Shown: positions 1 through 9,039, numbered from the stretch's first letter. The stretch: 64,000 nucleotides of DNA from a bacterium (GCA_003242735.1 QGVH01000001.1:221481-285480), one strand, 5' to 3'. Made by a program: numbers and translations. The notes: a model not told the origin generated them from the sequence alone.

Positions 1-34
1 CAGGCCGGCAACGGTGCCGGCGCGCGAGGCGGCC

Positions 35-1150
35 ATGAGATTCACGATCACCCGGGAGAACCTGCAGCACGGCCTTGCAGCGGTAGGGGCCAGCATCCCG
101 ACACGGACGACGCTGCCCGTACTCTCCAACATCCTGATCGAGGCGGACGGCGAGGGCGTGCGCATGAGCGGAACGGACCTGGACATCGCGGTCAGCCTGC
201 GCGTGCCCGCCGACGTCGAGGAGCCGGGCGCGCTGACGGTGCCGGCCAAGAAGCTCCAGGAGCTGGCGCGTGAGCTGCCGGAGCAGCCGGCCCGGGTCTC
301 GACCAAGGGCGACCGTCTCGAGCTCGCGTGCGGCCGCGCCACCTTCCGGCTGAACGGGATGCCGAAGGACGAGTTCCCGACGTTCCCGTCGGTGGACTTC
401 TCCAAGAGCTGGCGCGTCAGCGGGAAGGTGCTCCACCAGTTGATCCACCACACCGCGTACGCCGTCTCGACCGAAGAGAGTCGGCCGATCCTGAACGGCA
501 TGCTCTGGCAGCTCGGCGAGCGGGAGATGCGCATGGTGGCGACCAACGGCCACCGTCTCGCGCGCATGGCGGTCCCCACGACGGGCCCGACGCCGCCCGC
601 CACGGACCTGATCGTCCCGCCCAAGGCGATGGCGCAGGTGCAGCGGCTCTTCGGCGAGACCTCGGAGATCGAGGTGGCCCGGAGCGAGAACCACCTCGGC
701 TTCCGCGAGGGCGGCACGCAGGTCTTCACCCGTCTGATCGAGGGGCCGTACCCGAACTACGAGCAGGTCATCCCGAGGGACAACGACAAGATCGCGATCG
801 CGGACAAGGCCGCGCTCACCCAAGCGCTGCGCCGCATGGCGGTGGTCGCCAGTGAGCAGACGCACCGGGTCCGCCTCTCGTTCCGGCCGGGTCTGGTCCG
901 GTTCACCGTGGAGACGCCGGACCTCGGCGAGGCGCAGGAGGAGCTCGAGATCGACTACACGGGCGAGCCGCTCGACATCGGGTTCAACGCCGCGTACCTA
1001 CTCGAGGTGCTCCGGTACATGCCGAGCGACACGGTACGCCTCACGTTCAAGGCGCCCGAGCGTGCCGCGACGATCGAGCCCCTGGCGGCCGAGGGAGAAG
1101 AGGTGCCGGACTACCTGTGCCTCGTGATGCCGCTCCGTCTGCTGGAGTGA
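35..1150 (+). CDS. dnaN: DNA polymerase III sliding clamp (beta subunit)
   Basis: This 371-residue protein is the ring-shaped processivity clamp that tethers DNA polymerase III to DNA. It opens MRFTITRENL and continues with GxxxSIPTRTTLPVLSNILIEA, then the mid-protein stretch STEESRPILNGML and the C-terminal end LVMPLRLLE, all hallmark clamp positions. Length matches the usual 365-380 residues for three repeated clamp domains. I use the ATG at 35 because homologues begin MRFTI. An in-frame GTG at 14 would add seven residues with no family match. The upstream neighbour is outside the window. Downstream lies a flavin-reductase-like gene rather than recF or gyrB, so the classic dnaA-dnaN-recF order is not kept on this side. 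Confidence 0.97.
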   Translation: MRFTITRENLQHGLAAVGASIPTRTTLPVLSNILIEADGEGVRMSGTDLDIAVSLRVPADVEEPGALTVPAKKLQELARELPEQPARVSTKGDRLELACGRATFRLNGMPKDEFPTFPSVDFSKSWRVSGKVLHQLIHHTAYAVSTEESRPILNGMLWQLGEREMRMVATNGHRLARMAVPTTGPTPPATDLIVPPKAMAQVQRLFGETSEIEVARSENHLGFREGGTQVFTRLIEGPYPNYEQVIPRDNDKIAIADKAALTQALRRMAVVASEQTHRVRLSFRPGLVRFTVETPDLGEAQEELEIDYTGEPLDIGFNAAYLLEVLRYMPSDTVRLTFKAPERAATIEPLAAEGEEVPDYLCLVMPLRLLE

Positions 1151-1163
1151 GAGGAGTTCGTCC

Positions 1164-1751
1164 GTGATCGATCCGTTGTACCAGTTGATGCGCCACCTCA
1201 CCACGCCCGTGGTCGCGGTGACGACGAGTGCGGGCGGGCGGCGCAACGGCATGATCTCGAACAGCGCGCAGCGCGCCTCGCTGGTCCCGAGCGTGCCGCG
1301 GATCTCGCTCTACGTCTCGAAGATCAACCTGACGCACGACCTGATCTATGCGAGCGGCGTGTTCGGGATCCACCTGCTGCGGAACGACCAGTGGGACCTG
1401 ATCTGGAAGCTCGGCCTGGAGAGCGGCCGCACGCACGACAAGCTGGAAGGGCTGGAGCTCAGGATCGGCCAGACCGGCTGTCCGTTGCTGGTGGACGTCC
1501 GCGCCGCGTTCGAGTGCCGCGTGGTCAACGCCATGGACGCCGGCGCGGCCACGTTCTTCCTCGGCGATGTGGTGTCCGTCTACGAGGGCCCGTCCGCTCC
1601 GGTGATGACCAGCGACTACTTCCGCGCGAACATGGGCGAGGAGAAGAGGCGGATCTACGAGGCGAAGCTGGACGAGGCGCAGCGGCTGCTGGAACCCATG
1701 GCGCGCACGATCGACCCGAAGCCCTGGCCCGGTCCCACCGTGGCGCCGTGA
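1164..1751 (+). CDS. flavin reductase-like (FMN-binding split barrel) domain protein
   Basis: A 195-residue protein of the flavin reductase-like family, which binds FMN in a split beta-barrel and usually reduces flavin with NAD(P)H or acts as a flavoprotein partner. The N-terminal part (residues about 5-160) has the family pattern of TTPVVAVTTSAGGRRNGMISNS, then PRISLYVSKINLTHDLIYASGVFGIHLL. The C-terminal 30 residues are a helical tail. The GTG start at 1164 follows GAGGAG seven bases upstream. It lies 13 bases after dnaN on the same strand and could be co-transcribed, although no functional link is known. The electron acceptor cannot be told from sequence. It ends 7 bases before a convergent gene. 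Confidence 0.8.
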   Translation: MIDPLYQLMRHLTTPVVAVTTSAGGRRNGMISNSAQRASLVPSVPRISLYVSKINLTHDLIYASGVFGIHLLRNDQWDLIWKLGLESGRTHDKLEGLELRIGQTGCPLLVDVRAAFECRVVNAMDAGAATFFLGDVVSVYEGPSAPVMTSDYFRANMGEEKRRIYEAKLDEAQRLLEPMARTIDPKPWPGPTVAP

Positions 1752-1758
1752 CGGCGCT

Positions 1759-2052
1759 TCACGCCACCCCTTCCCACTCCTCCGTGGCGCCCGGCCCGAA
1801 CTGCTCCTCGAGCGAGGCCCGGGCGCGCCTCAATTCATCCGTGTCCAGCGCGCCCGGCGCGTCGCCGTACTCGATGAACTCGATGAAGTGGTCGTGCCGC
1901 TCGCTCAGGCGGAAGAGCCACGCGCGGGCGCCCTGCTCCCGCGCCACGCGCTGCACCCGTTCCCACGCGGTTGCGTACTCGTCGAGGCGGTCCGCCGGAA
2001 CGACGCGGCGGGTCGAGAGGAGGCGTCGCCTCGTCTGGTCCATCGAACCCAT
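1759..2052 (-). CDS. small conserved-looking protein, possible ABM-like ferredoxin fold
   Basis: This 97-residue soluble protein is not recognised with confidence. An N-terminal basic segment is followed by LLSTRRVVPADRLDEYATAW, then a helix, and a strand-like WLFRLSERHDHFIEFIEY segment. The alternation of a beta strand, a helix with DEY..AWERV, and a hydrophobic FIEFIEY strand resembles the dimeric alpha-beta barrel fold of antibiotic-biosynthesis-monooxygenase-like proteins. That is a fold guess, not a function. It begins 31 bases after the histidine kinase on the same strand, so it may be the last gene of that two-component operon. A second in-frame ATG lies at 2043. Confidence 0.6.
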   Translation of the reverse strand: MGSMDQTRRRLLSTRRVVPADRLDEYATAWERVQRVAREQGARAWLFRLSERHDHFIEFIEYGDAPGALDTDELRRARASLEEQFGPGATEEWEGVA

Positions 2053-2083
2053 GCTCTGCGAATAGCCGCGATCCCGATCCGCG

Positions 2084-3457
2084 TCAAGGAGCCTGGCCGG
2101 CGACGCAGTCCGCCTGCCGGACGGGCAGCCGCAGCCGGGCCACGCAGCCCCGCGCGTCGGTCCGGTTCTCGAGCGAAAGCGAGCCGCCGTGCGCCTCGGC
2201 GATCTGGCGGCTCAGCACCAGCCCGATCCCCGTGCCGTTGGGTTTGGTCGTGAAGAACGGGACGAAGAGGTTCGCCGTCTCGGACAGGCCCGGGCCTCCG
2301 TCCCGGACCCAGACTTCCACGTGCGCACCCGCGCGCGCCCAGCCGACCTGCACGCCGCCGCCCGTCTCCAGCGCGGCGTCCACCGCGTTCCGCACGAGGT
2401 TGATCAGGAGCTGCTCGAGCTGCGCGCCGTCGGCCTCGATGACCAGCGGCGGACCCTCCACGACTTCGACGTCGAGCCGCGTCTCCAGATCCACGACGCG
2501 TCGCACCCAGCTCTTCACGTCGAGCGGCTCGAACTGGGGCGGGGGCAGACGAGCGAGCCGCGCGTACGAAGACATGAACCGCGCCAGCGCCTCGGAACGC
2601 GCAGAGATCACCGCCAGCCCCTGCGCAATGTCCTCGTCCAGGTCGGGCGGACGCGGCTCGCGCCGGATGAGGTCCTGGAGACTCCGGGAGATGGACTTGA
2701 TGGGCGCGAGCGAGTTGTTGATCTCGTGGCCGAACACGCGGATCAAACGCCGCCACGCCTGCCGCTCCTCCTCCCGGAGCGCGCGCGAGAGGTCCGAGAG
2801 CACGAGGAGCTGATGGGGCCTGCCGCCGAGCCGGAAGGCGCTGCGCCGCAGCTCCCACCGACCGCCCCCGCTCCCGGGGAACGTCGCGTCGAGGGTGCGC
2901 TGGGCCTCGCCCCGCAGGCAGTCGACGAGCCCCAGCTCGGCCGCCCGCCGGCCGAGCAGCGCCTCGGCCGCTTGGCCCAGCAGCCGCTCCCCGGCGCGGT
3001 TGACCAGCGCCAGCCGTTCGCGCTCGTCGAAGGCGAAGATCGCCACGTCGATCACCGCCATCACCCGCTGCAGCAGGTTCGTCGCCTCGAGCGCGCCGAG
3101 CCGCTGCTCCCGCAGCGTCGCGCTCAGGGCGTTCACCTCGCTCAGCGCCTGGCCGAGTGCTTCATCGTGGCGAGCGCCGCGCACGCGGATCGAATAGTCG
3201 CCTTCACGCAGCGCGGCCAGCACGTTGGCCAGGGTCTGGAGCGGACGGACGACCCGCTCCCGCGCCGTCCACGCGAAACCCCACCACCCGGCGACGACGC
3301 CGAGGCTGAGCGTCCACTGCACGCGGATCGAGAAGTCGCCGGTCCAGAGGAGGAAGAGGCCGAGGGCGGTCCCCGGCAGGCCGGCCAGCAGGGCCAGCGC
3401 GAAGACCCGCTGCTCGTGCCTGCTGCGCGGGTGCCGGGGCCGCCCGGACGAGCTCAT
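2084..3457 (-). CDS. NtrY/NtrB-type sensor histidine kinase
   Basis: A 457-residue membrane sensor kinase. Residues 18-38 and 46-64 form two membrane helices with almost no periplasmic loop between them, so sensing is probably in the membrane or cytoplasm. A HAMP-like linker follows (about 68-120), then a PAS-like domain (about 125-225), and the dimerisation and phosphoacceptor helix with the H-box VFGHEINNSLAPIKS, whose phosphoacceptor is H244. The ATP-binding domain shows the N-box NLVRNAVDAA, the G1 box DGGPGL, the F-box FVPFFTTK and the G2 box GTGIGLVLS. The H-box and FFTTK motifs are typical of NtrB/NtrY-like kinases that pair with sigma54 activators. The start codon overlaps the stop of the upstream regulator gene by 4 bases, which supports translational coupling and a cognate pair. 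The signal is unknown. Confidence 0.93.
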   Translation of the reverse strand: MSSSGRPRHPRSRHEQRVFALALLAGLPGTALGLFLLWTGDFSIRVQWTLSLGVVAGWWGFAWTARERVVRPLQTLANVLAALREGDYSIRVRGARHDEALGQALSEVNALSATLREQRLGALEATNLLQRVMAVIDVAIFAFDERERLALVNRAGERLLGQAAEALLGRRAAELGLVDCLRGEAQRTLDATFPGSGGGRWELRRSAFRLGGRPHQLLVLSDLSRALREEERQAWRRLIRVFGHEINNSLAPIKSISRSLQDLIRREPRPPDLDEDIAQGLAVISARSEALARFMSSYARLARLPPPQFEPLDVKSWVRRVVDLETRLDVEVVEGPPLVIEADGAQLEQLLINLVRNAVDAALETGGGVQVGWARAGAHVEVWVRDGGPGLSETANLFVPFFTTKPNGTGIGLVLSRQIAEAHGGSLSLENRTDARGCVARLRLPVRQADCVAGQAP

Positions 3458-4812
3458 GAGCCGAACCGCTGCAGCCTGCGGTACAGCGCGCTCCGGCTCA
3501 GCCCGAGCGCCTGCGCCGCCCGGCTGACGTTGCCGTCATAGCGCTCGAGCGCCAGCCGGATCAAGTGCTTCTCCGCCTCCGCGAGGGGCATCTCCTCCAG
3601 CCGCACCGGGCCGTCTGTCGGGCGGGCACGCAGGCCGAGGTCCTCCAGCCGGATGGACTCGCCCCGCGTCAGCAGCACCGCCCGCTCGATCGTGTGCTCC
3701 AGCTCACGCACGTTGCCCGGCCACGGGTGCGCCAGCAACGCCCGCATCGCCTCCGGCTCGAAGCCGGTCACCTGCCGGCCGTACCGCCGCGCGTGTTGCG
3801 CGAGGAAGTGGTTGGCGAGGAGAGGGATGTCCTCCCGCCGCTCGCGCAGCGGCGGGAGGTGGATCTCGATCGTGTTGAGCCGGTAGAGCAGGTCCTCGCG
3901 GAACCGCCCCTCGGCGACCTCCTTGTGGATGTCCACGTTCGTCGCCGAGATCACGCGCACATCCACCCGCCGCGTGCGCGGCGAGCCCACGCGCTGGAAC
4001 TCGCCCGTCTGCAACACCCGCAGCAGCTTCGCCTGCTGGCTCAGCGGCATGTTGCCGATCTCGTCCAGGAAGAGCGTGCCCCTGTCCGCGAGCTCGAAGT
4101 ACCCGATGCGGTCCGTCTTCGCATCCGTGAACGCGCCCTTCACGTGGCCGAACATCTCGGATTCGAACACGCCCTCGGACAGCCCTCCCGCGTTCACGAC
4201 GACCAGCGGGCGGTTCGCCCTCGGCGACGCCGCGTGCAGCCACCGCGCGACCACCTCCTTGCCGGTGCCGTGCTCGCCCGTGATCAGGATGTTCGCGTCG
4301 GACGGGCCGACGCGCTCCATCAGGTCGAGCACCTGCCGCATCGCGCGCGACTCCGCGATCAGCTCCGGAACGCCCGCCTTCTTCAGGAGCCGGTTCTCAC
4401 TCTCCAGCTCCTGGCTGCGGCGCAGCGCGCGGCCCAGCTCGATGTGCGTGCGCAGCGTGGTGAGCAGCCGCGCGTTGTCCCACGGCTTCTCGATGTAGTC
4501 CCGCGCACCTCGCCGCATCGCCTCGACCGCACCCTCGATGCTGCCCCACGCGGTCATGACGATGGTCGGCAGCGTGGCGTCCAACGCCTGGATCTGGGAG
4601 AGCAGGTCCAGGCCTTCCTTGCCCGATGTCGTGTCGCGGGTGTAGTTGAGGTCGAGCAGCACGACGTCGAAGTCCCGGGCCTCCAGCGCGGCCAGCACGC
4701 CGGCCGGGGACTGCGCCAGCTCGATCTCGAACCCCTCGGCCTTGAGCAGCAGGCGGAGCGCCTCCAGGACGTCGGGCTGGTCGTCCGCGATCAGGATCCT
4801 CGGCTTGCCCAC
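3454..4812 (-). CDS. NtrC-family sigma54-dependent response regulator
   Basis: A 452-residue transcription activator with three domains. The receiver domain (1-125) has the acidic pair near residues 10-11, phosphoacceptor D54 and K109. The AAA+ domain (about 150-375) has Walker A GEHGTGKE at 179-186 and Walker B LFLDEIG. The C-terminal Fis-type helix-turn-helix (about 410-452) contains NVSRAAQALGLSRSALYRRL. The sigma54-contacting loop at 226-231 reads GAFTDA instead of the canonical GAFTGA. The GTG start at 4812 is preceded by GAGAGGAAACC, and the receiver domain begins at once (VGKPRILIADDQ), so the long upstream in-frame extension is rejected. It is the first gene of the operon; the cognate kinase follows with a 4-base overlap. 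Its targets are unknown. Confidence 0.93.
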   Translation of the reverse strand: MGKPRILIADDQPDVLEALRLLLKAEGFEIELAQSPAGVLAALEARDFDVVLLDLNYTRDTTSGKEGLDLLSQIQALDATLPTIVMTAWGSIEGAVEAMRRGARDYIEKPWDNARLLTTLRTHIELGRALRRSQELESENRLLKKAGVPELIAESRAMRQVLDLMERVGPSDANILITGEHGTGKEVVARWLHAASPRANRPLVVVNAGGLSEGVFESEMFGHVKGAFTDAKTDRIGYFELADRGTLFLDEIGNMPLSQQAKLLRVLQTGEFQRVGSPRTRRVDVRVISATNVDIHKEVAEGRFREDLLYRLNTIEIHLPPLRERREDIPLLANHFLAQHARRYGRQVTGFEPEAMRALLAHPWPGNVRELEHTIERAVLLTRGESIRLEDLGLRARPTDGPVRLEEMPLAEAEKHLIRLALERYDGNVSRAAQALGLSRSALYRRLQRFGS

Positions 4813-5185
4813 CGCGGTTTCCTCTCTCCAAGTCGTTTTCAACGAGCAAGATAACGTGCTGTGACGAGCCACGCGAGCACGGGCAGTGGCCCGAGGGGTG
4901 GCCGCCCGGGTGTACGAGGCCGCACGGCGCCGCCCCGGCGCGCCTGGGCGGGAGCCGCCGTTGCCCGGTCGGGCCGCCCTGCGCGTCGCGCCGCCCCCCC
5001 GCGCGCCTGGCCGGAGGCCGAGCGCGGGGCAGCCCGGCCCGTTCCGCCGAGGCCGGCTGGGGGGCGGCCGGGGTCGCAAGAAGAGCGTCGACGGTCGCCC
5101 TCCGCCCGGCATAACGTGGGTTTGACCGCCACCGTGTCACGCGCCGCTCCCTGACTCCGCTGCGGCGCGGAGAGCGCAGGTCCCC
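4813..5185. other. non-coding GC-rich intergenic stretch
   Basis: 373 bases lie between the divergent regulator gene and the decayed gene at 5186. The stretch is very GC-rich and open in several frames, but none of the translations looks like protein: they are mainly Arg, Pro, Ala and Gly. It should hold the promoter of the two-component operon near its left end. I could not find a convincing -35/-10 or a sigma54 GG-N10-GC element. Confidence 0.4.
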
Positions 5186-6900
5186 ATGCCGACCGGACTC
5201 GTTCTCCTCAGCCTCCTCCTCACGACCGCTGTGGCGAGCGCGCAGCCGACCATCGCCCGCGTCCAGCCCGCACCCGTCCGGTCCGCCTCGACGTGCGGCT
5301 GGTCGTTCTTCACCCCGTCCGCCAGGCCGCCGGCCCTGGAGGAGCACGCCGGTCGGGCGGGCATCGGCGCGAACGACGTGGCTGCGGCCCTGGCGCTGTT
5401 GGAGCGCTGGTACCGGGCGTGTGACGAGAAGGCGGCGCGCGAGGGCGTCCGGCTGCTGGCCGGCGTGGTGCGGGAGACGGGCTGGCCCGAGGTGGCGCTG
5501 GAGCTCGCCGAGACCGCGCTGGCGACGCGGAGCGACGAGAGCCTGCGGCAGGCCGCGCGGGCGATCGAGTCTCTGCCGGGGGCGAACGGTCGGCGGCGCT
5601 CTGGCGTGCGCTTGCGGCGATCCGCCGGCCGCCGGGTCTGTCGCTGCTTCCGCTCGATGATCGCGGATTGATCTACGTGCGTCACGGCGAGCCGGAGGCC
5701 GTTATGCGGATTCAGGCCGAACCCGGTATGACGCGCAGTCACCAGCTGCAACGGCGGGCGTGGGGCTACTCGGGCGCGGGTGGCGGCCGGCGGCTGTTCG
5801 AGTTCGACAAGGGTGACCGCTCCGACTACTTCCTTGCCGCTCCTATCGCGGTCTGCAGGACGCGGGACGGGAAGGAGGTGCGCCTCGCACTCGAGGACAC
5901 GAGGCCCCGGAGGATCGCCTGGACTGGGCCAGCGCGGTCGGGCGCTTCGATCCCGCTCTCGGGATGTACTACGTCTCGTGCGCGGCCGAGACGCGGGCGA
6001 ACGCCGCGGATCGGTACTTCGCCGCCATGGGCCGCTACCTCCGGGCCCGGACGGACGCTCAGAGCGCCGTCCAGGAGGCGCTGAGCAGCGAGACCGCGAC
6101 GCCGCCGCGCGATCCGCTCGGCGTCTCTGCCAACATCTACGCATTCCGCGGCGAGCGCGAGACGGAACTCGTCGCGTATGTGTTCGTGCCGGCCGGGGAG
6201 CTGCGTTCGACCAGGAGTGCGGACGGCCACGCAATGTACGCGCTCGAGGCGCTGTTCGCCCCCGGCGACCCGGTGAGCCAGCGCGTCGTGCGTGCGGACA
6301 CCACGATCGTGTTCACCTCGCCCCGGCCGCTTCCGAAAGATGCGACGGTGGGGACGGCGGTGGCGCTGGAGATGCCGCCGATGGAGCTGGCGCGGCTGAC
6401 GGTGGGGGTGACGAACCGAAACGACCGCGGACAGGGGTAGGTTCTCTCGGCGACGCCTGCGGTGGCGGCGTACCGGGCGGAGGCGTTCGGGACCAGCGAC
6501 ACCGTGATCGCGGAGCCGCGGGACGGCACCTGGGCGCGCGGCCCGCACCGGCTGGCGCCGCTGCCGGGCCACGTGGTGGCGGCGGGCGGGCAGTTCCGCC
6601 TGTACTCCGAGCTGTACGGGGTCAGGGAAGGCGACCCGCTGAACGTAGAGTTGCTGATCGCGCCGGGGCGGGAGGAGTCGTTGCTGCGGCGGCTGCGGGA
6701 GCTGCTCGACCGTCGTGCGGCGCTGCAGGTCGAGTATCGGGAGGAGGCCGCGCCGGAGGGCGGCGTGGTACGGGCGCAGCGGGAGATCGGCGCGGAGCTG
6801 GAGCCGGGGGGCGTACGCGCTGACGCTGACGGTGACCAACGGCCGGACGAACGAGAGGGCGAGCGCGGAGGCCCGCCTCGTGGTCGTGGATCGGAGGTAG
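5186..6900 (+). pseudogene. frameshifted gene for a secreted GWxTD-like protein
   Basis: One protein can be followed only by changing frame. The start at 5186 gives a signal peptide (MPTGLVLLSLLLTTAVASAQ) and a helical domain to about 5585. Near 5590 the meaningful reading moves to the frame that gives PLDDRGLIYVRHGEPEAV. Near 5900 it moves again, giving LDWASAVGRFDPALGMYYVS. A TAG at 6438-6440 interrupts the same reading, which resumes as VLSATPAVAAYRAEAFGTSD. A last shift near 6790-6815 gives AYALTLTVTNGRTNERASAE and a TAG at 6898-6900. The IYVRHGEPE stretch resembles the start of the GWxTD domain, which is usually IYIRYGEPD-like and is found in secreted proteins of unknown role. At least three shifts plus a stop argue for decay, although sequencing errors in a GC-rich contig cannot be ruled out. 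Confidence 0.6.
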
Positions 6901-7003
6901 GCGGCGAGCGGAACAGAGCGATCATGAGCGGCAGCCGAAGCCGCACTGAAAGCCGGCGAGGCGGAGACCGCGTTGCCGCGACCGCCGCCCCGCACCCGTC
7001 GGA

Positions 7004-7021
7004 CCGGCGGTCGCCCGCCGG
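7004..7021 (-). terminator. hairpin downstream of the ABC efflux genes
   Basis: CCGGCGG-TCGC-CCGCCGG forms a perfect 7-bp stem with a 4-base loop. It sits 20 bases beyond the stop of the ATPase gene on the minus strand. No T-run follows, so termination is likely but not certain. Confidence 0.45.
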
Positions 7022-7040
7022 CCCGCCCCCGTCGGGAAAA

Positions 7041-7745
7041 TCAGTGGCCCGCCCCGACCGCCTCCGTCTCCTCGACGACGCGGCCGTCGAAGAGGTGGAT
7101 GGTGCGCTCCGCGTACCCGGCGTAGCGCGGGTCGTGCGTGACCATGCAGATCGTGGCGCCGCCCTGGTGGAGCTCCCTGAGCAGCTCCATCACCGCCGCG
7201 CCGTTCACCGAGTCCAGGTTCCCGGTCGGCTCGTCCGCGAGCAGGATCAGCGGGTCGCCGACGATCGCACGTGCGACCGCGACGCGCTGCTGCTGGCCGC
7301 CCGAGAGCTGTGACGGATAGTGCTTCATGCGGTGGCTCATGCCGACGCGCTCCAGCGCTGCTTCCACGCGGCGGCGACGCTCCGCCGACGGCATGCCGCG
7401 GTACGTCAGCGGCAGCTCGACGTTCTCGAAGACCGTGAGGTCGCCGATCAGGTTGAACGCCTGGAAGATGAAGCCGATCTCGCGGTTGCGGATGCGCGCG
7501 CGCTCCGAGGCCGAGAGCTCCGACACCGGCCTGCCGTTCAGCAGGTAGACCCCCTCGGTCGGCGTGTCCAGCAAGCCGAGGATCGAGAGCAGCGTGGTCT
7601 TGCCGCAGCCGGATGGTCCGGCGATGGACACGTACTCGCCACGGTGGATCTCCAGGTGGATGTCCGAGAGCGCGTGCGTCTCCACCTCTTCCGTGTAGAA
7701 CACCTTCTTGACGCCTTCCAGCTTGATCAGCGGCTGCCCGTCCAT
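7041..7745 (-). CDS. MacB/LolD-type ABC transporter ATP-binding protein
   Basis: A 234-residue ATPase of the MacB/LolD/FtsE class, which powers extrusion or lipoprotein-release ABC systems. Walker A is GPSGCGKTT, the signature is LSGGQQQR, Walker B is ILLADEPTGNLD, and the H-loop lies in MVTHD. ETHALSDIHLEIHRGEYVSI at the N-terminus is typical of this class. The ATG at 7745 is chosen because AAAGGAG precedes it by six bases; the in-frame upstream extension to 7784 has no such site. It follows the membrane-fusion protein gene on the same strand after 49 bases, so the two form an operon. The FtsX/MacB-type permease that should complete the pump is not next to it. Confidence 0.93.
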   Translation of the reverse strand: MDGQPLIKLEGVKKVFYTEEVETHALSDIHLEIHRGEYVSIAGPSGCGKTTLLSILGLLDTPTEGVYLLNGRPVSELSASERARIRNREIGFIFQAFNLIGDLTVFENVELPLTYRGMPSAERRRRVEAALERVGMSHRMKHYPSQLSGGQQQRVAVARAIVGDPLILLADEPTGNLDSVNGAAVMELLRELHQGGATICMVTHDPRYAGYAERTIHLFDGRVVEETEAVGAGH

Positions 7746-7794
7746 GGGCTGCTCCTTTCCGGGGAGTGACAGCGACGGCTCCAACCGACCCCAG

Positions 7795-9039
7795 CTAGCG
7801 CAGTCGCACGCGGTCGTACTCGTCCCACTGCGACATATCCGACAAGATCACCACGTCGCCGGGTTGCAGGCCCGAGACGACCTCGATGGTGTGGACCGAG
7901 CTGCGGCCCAGTCGCACGTTCACCCGTACGGCGGTGTTGCCGCCCGGCTCGAGCTTGAAGATCCCGATCGTGCTGTTGGCCTGGCCGTACGCCGGGCGGG
8001 CCATGTAGACCACGTCGTCCAGCCGCTCGACCTCGATCACGCCGTCCACGCTGAGGTCCGGCCGCGCGCCGGGCGGCAGCTCGCCTTCCAGCTTCACGTC
8101 CACGCCCACGGTGCCGGACACCGCCGCGGGATCGATCCGTACCACGCGGCCCGGGATGGTCCCGTTCCGCGTGTCGATGATCGCGGGCTGGCCGACCGCC
8201 ACGTCCCGGATCTGCGTCTCGGGCACCCGCAGAACCGCCTTCAGGCGGCCCGGCTGGACGACCTTGGCCAGCGTGGCGCCGGCGTTGGCCCACATCCCGA
8301 CCTCGAGGGGGAGCTCCTGGACGACGCCCTCGGCGCCGGCCCGGACCGTCATGGACTCGAGCTGCTGCCTACGGAACCGTACGATCCCACGGAGCCGGTG
8401 GATCTGCTCCTCCTGGGACCGGATCTGGGCGGCCTGGGCCCGCGAGAGCACCTCGAGCCGCTGCTTCTCGATCTCGAGCCGGCGCGCGGCCTCCTCCGCC
8501 GCGTCCCTGGCCTGGGCCAGCTCGTGCTGCGAGGTCAGGCCCCGCTCGGCCAGCTCCTTCTGCGCCTCGTACCGTCGCATCGCCTCGTTGTACTGCATCT
8601 GGGCGGACGCGACGGTCGCCTCCTGGCTGAGCCGCTGGGTTTCGAGGCTCGCGCGGAGGTTGACCAGCTCGAGCTCGGCGGAGTTGAGCTGCCGGTCCGC
8701 TTCCAGCGCCTGGAGCTCCACGTCCGGGTTGGACAGTCGCAGCAGGACGGTGTTCTCGTCCACCTGCGCGCCCGGCTCGACCAGCTTCTCCTCGACGCGG
8801 CCCTGCGTCACCGCCGTGATCCAGCGGACCTCCTCGGGCACGAGCGTGCCCGTGCCGCGGACCTGCCTCACCATGGGCCCGCGCTTGACGGTATCCGTGA
8901 ATACTACGGCCCGGTCCACCGTGGGCGGGGCCGGCTCGAGCCGGGTCAACGCCAGGCTGGTCAGGACCGCCGCCACGACGCCGGCGCCGATGTAGATGTA
9001 TCGCTTCCGCCTCCTGGCGGGTGCGCGTGGGATGTCCAC
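7795..9039 (-). CDS. HlyD/MacA-family efflux periplasmic adaptor
   Basis: A 414-residue membrane-fusion protein. An N-terminal membrane anchor (YIYIGAGVVAAVLTSLALT) is followed by a split biotinyl-lipoyl domain (ITAVTQGRVEEKLVEPGAQV ... VRAGAEGVVQELPLEVGMWA). Between the two halves lies a long alpha-helical coiled-coil hairpin of about residues 130-260, rich in Gln, Glu, Leu and Arg. A beta-barrel domain and a membrane-proximal domain complete the protein. It would link an inner-membrane ABC pump to an outer-membrane exit duct. I chose the GTG at 9039 because AAGGAG lies nine bases upstream and the basic stretch plus membrane anchor starts directly after it. A longer reading begins at a GTG at 9144 without a ribosome-binding site. 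The gene is upstream of, and co-directional with, the ATPase at 7041. Confidence 0.9.
   Translation of the reverse strand: MDIPRAPARRRKRYIYIGAGVVAAVLTSLALTRLEPAPPTVDRAVVFTDTVKRGPMVRQVRGTGTLVPEEVRWITAVTQGRVEEKLVEPGAQVDENTVLLRLSNPDVELQALEADRQLNSAELELVNLRASLETQRLSQEATVASAQMQYNEAMRRYEAQKELAERGLTSQHELAQARDAAEEAARRLEIEKQRLEVLSRAQAAQIRSQEEQIHRLRGIVRFRRQQLESMTVRAGAEGVVQELPLEVGMWANAGATLAKVVQPGRLKAVLRVPETQIRDVAVGQPAIIDTRNGTIPGRVVRIDPAAVSGTVGVDVKLEGELPPGARPDLSVDGVIEVERLDDVVYMARPAYGQANSTIGIFKLEPGGNTAVRVNVRLGRSSVHTIEVVSGLQPGDVVILSDMSQWDEYDRVRLR

Noticed and set aside
5826..6995. 389-codon minus-strand reading opposite the decayed GWxTD-like gene
   Set aside because: Composition is dominated by Arg, Leu, Pro and His with no domain. 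The protein-like signal is on the plus strand in shifting frames.
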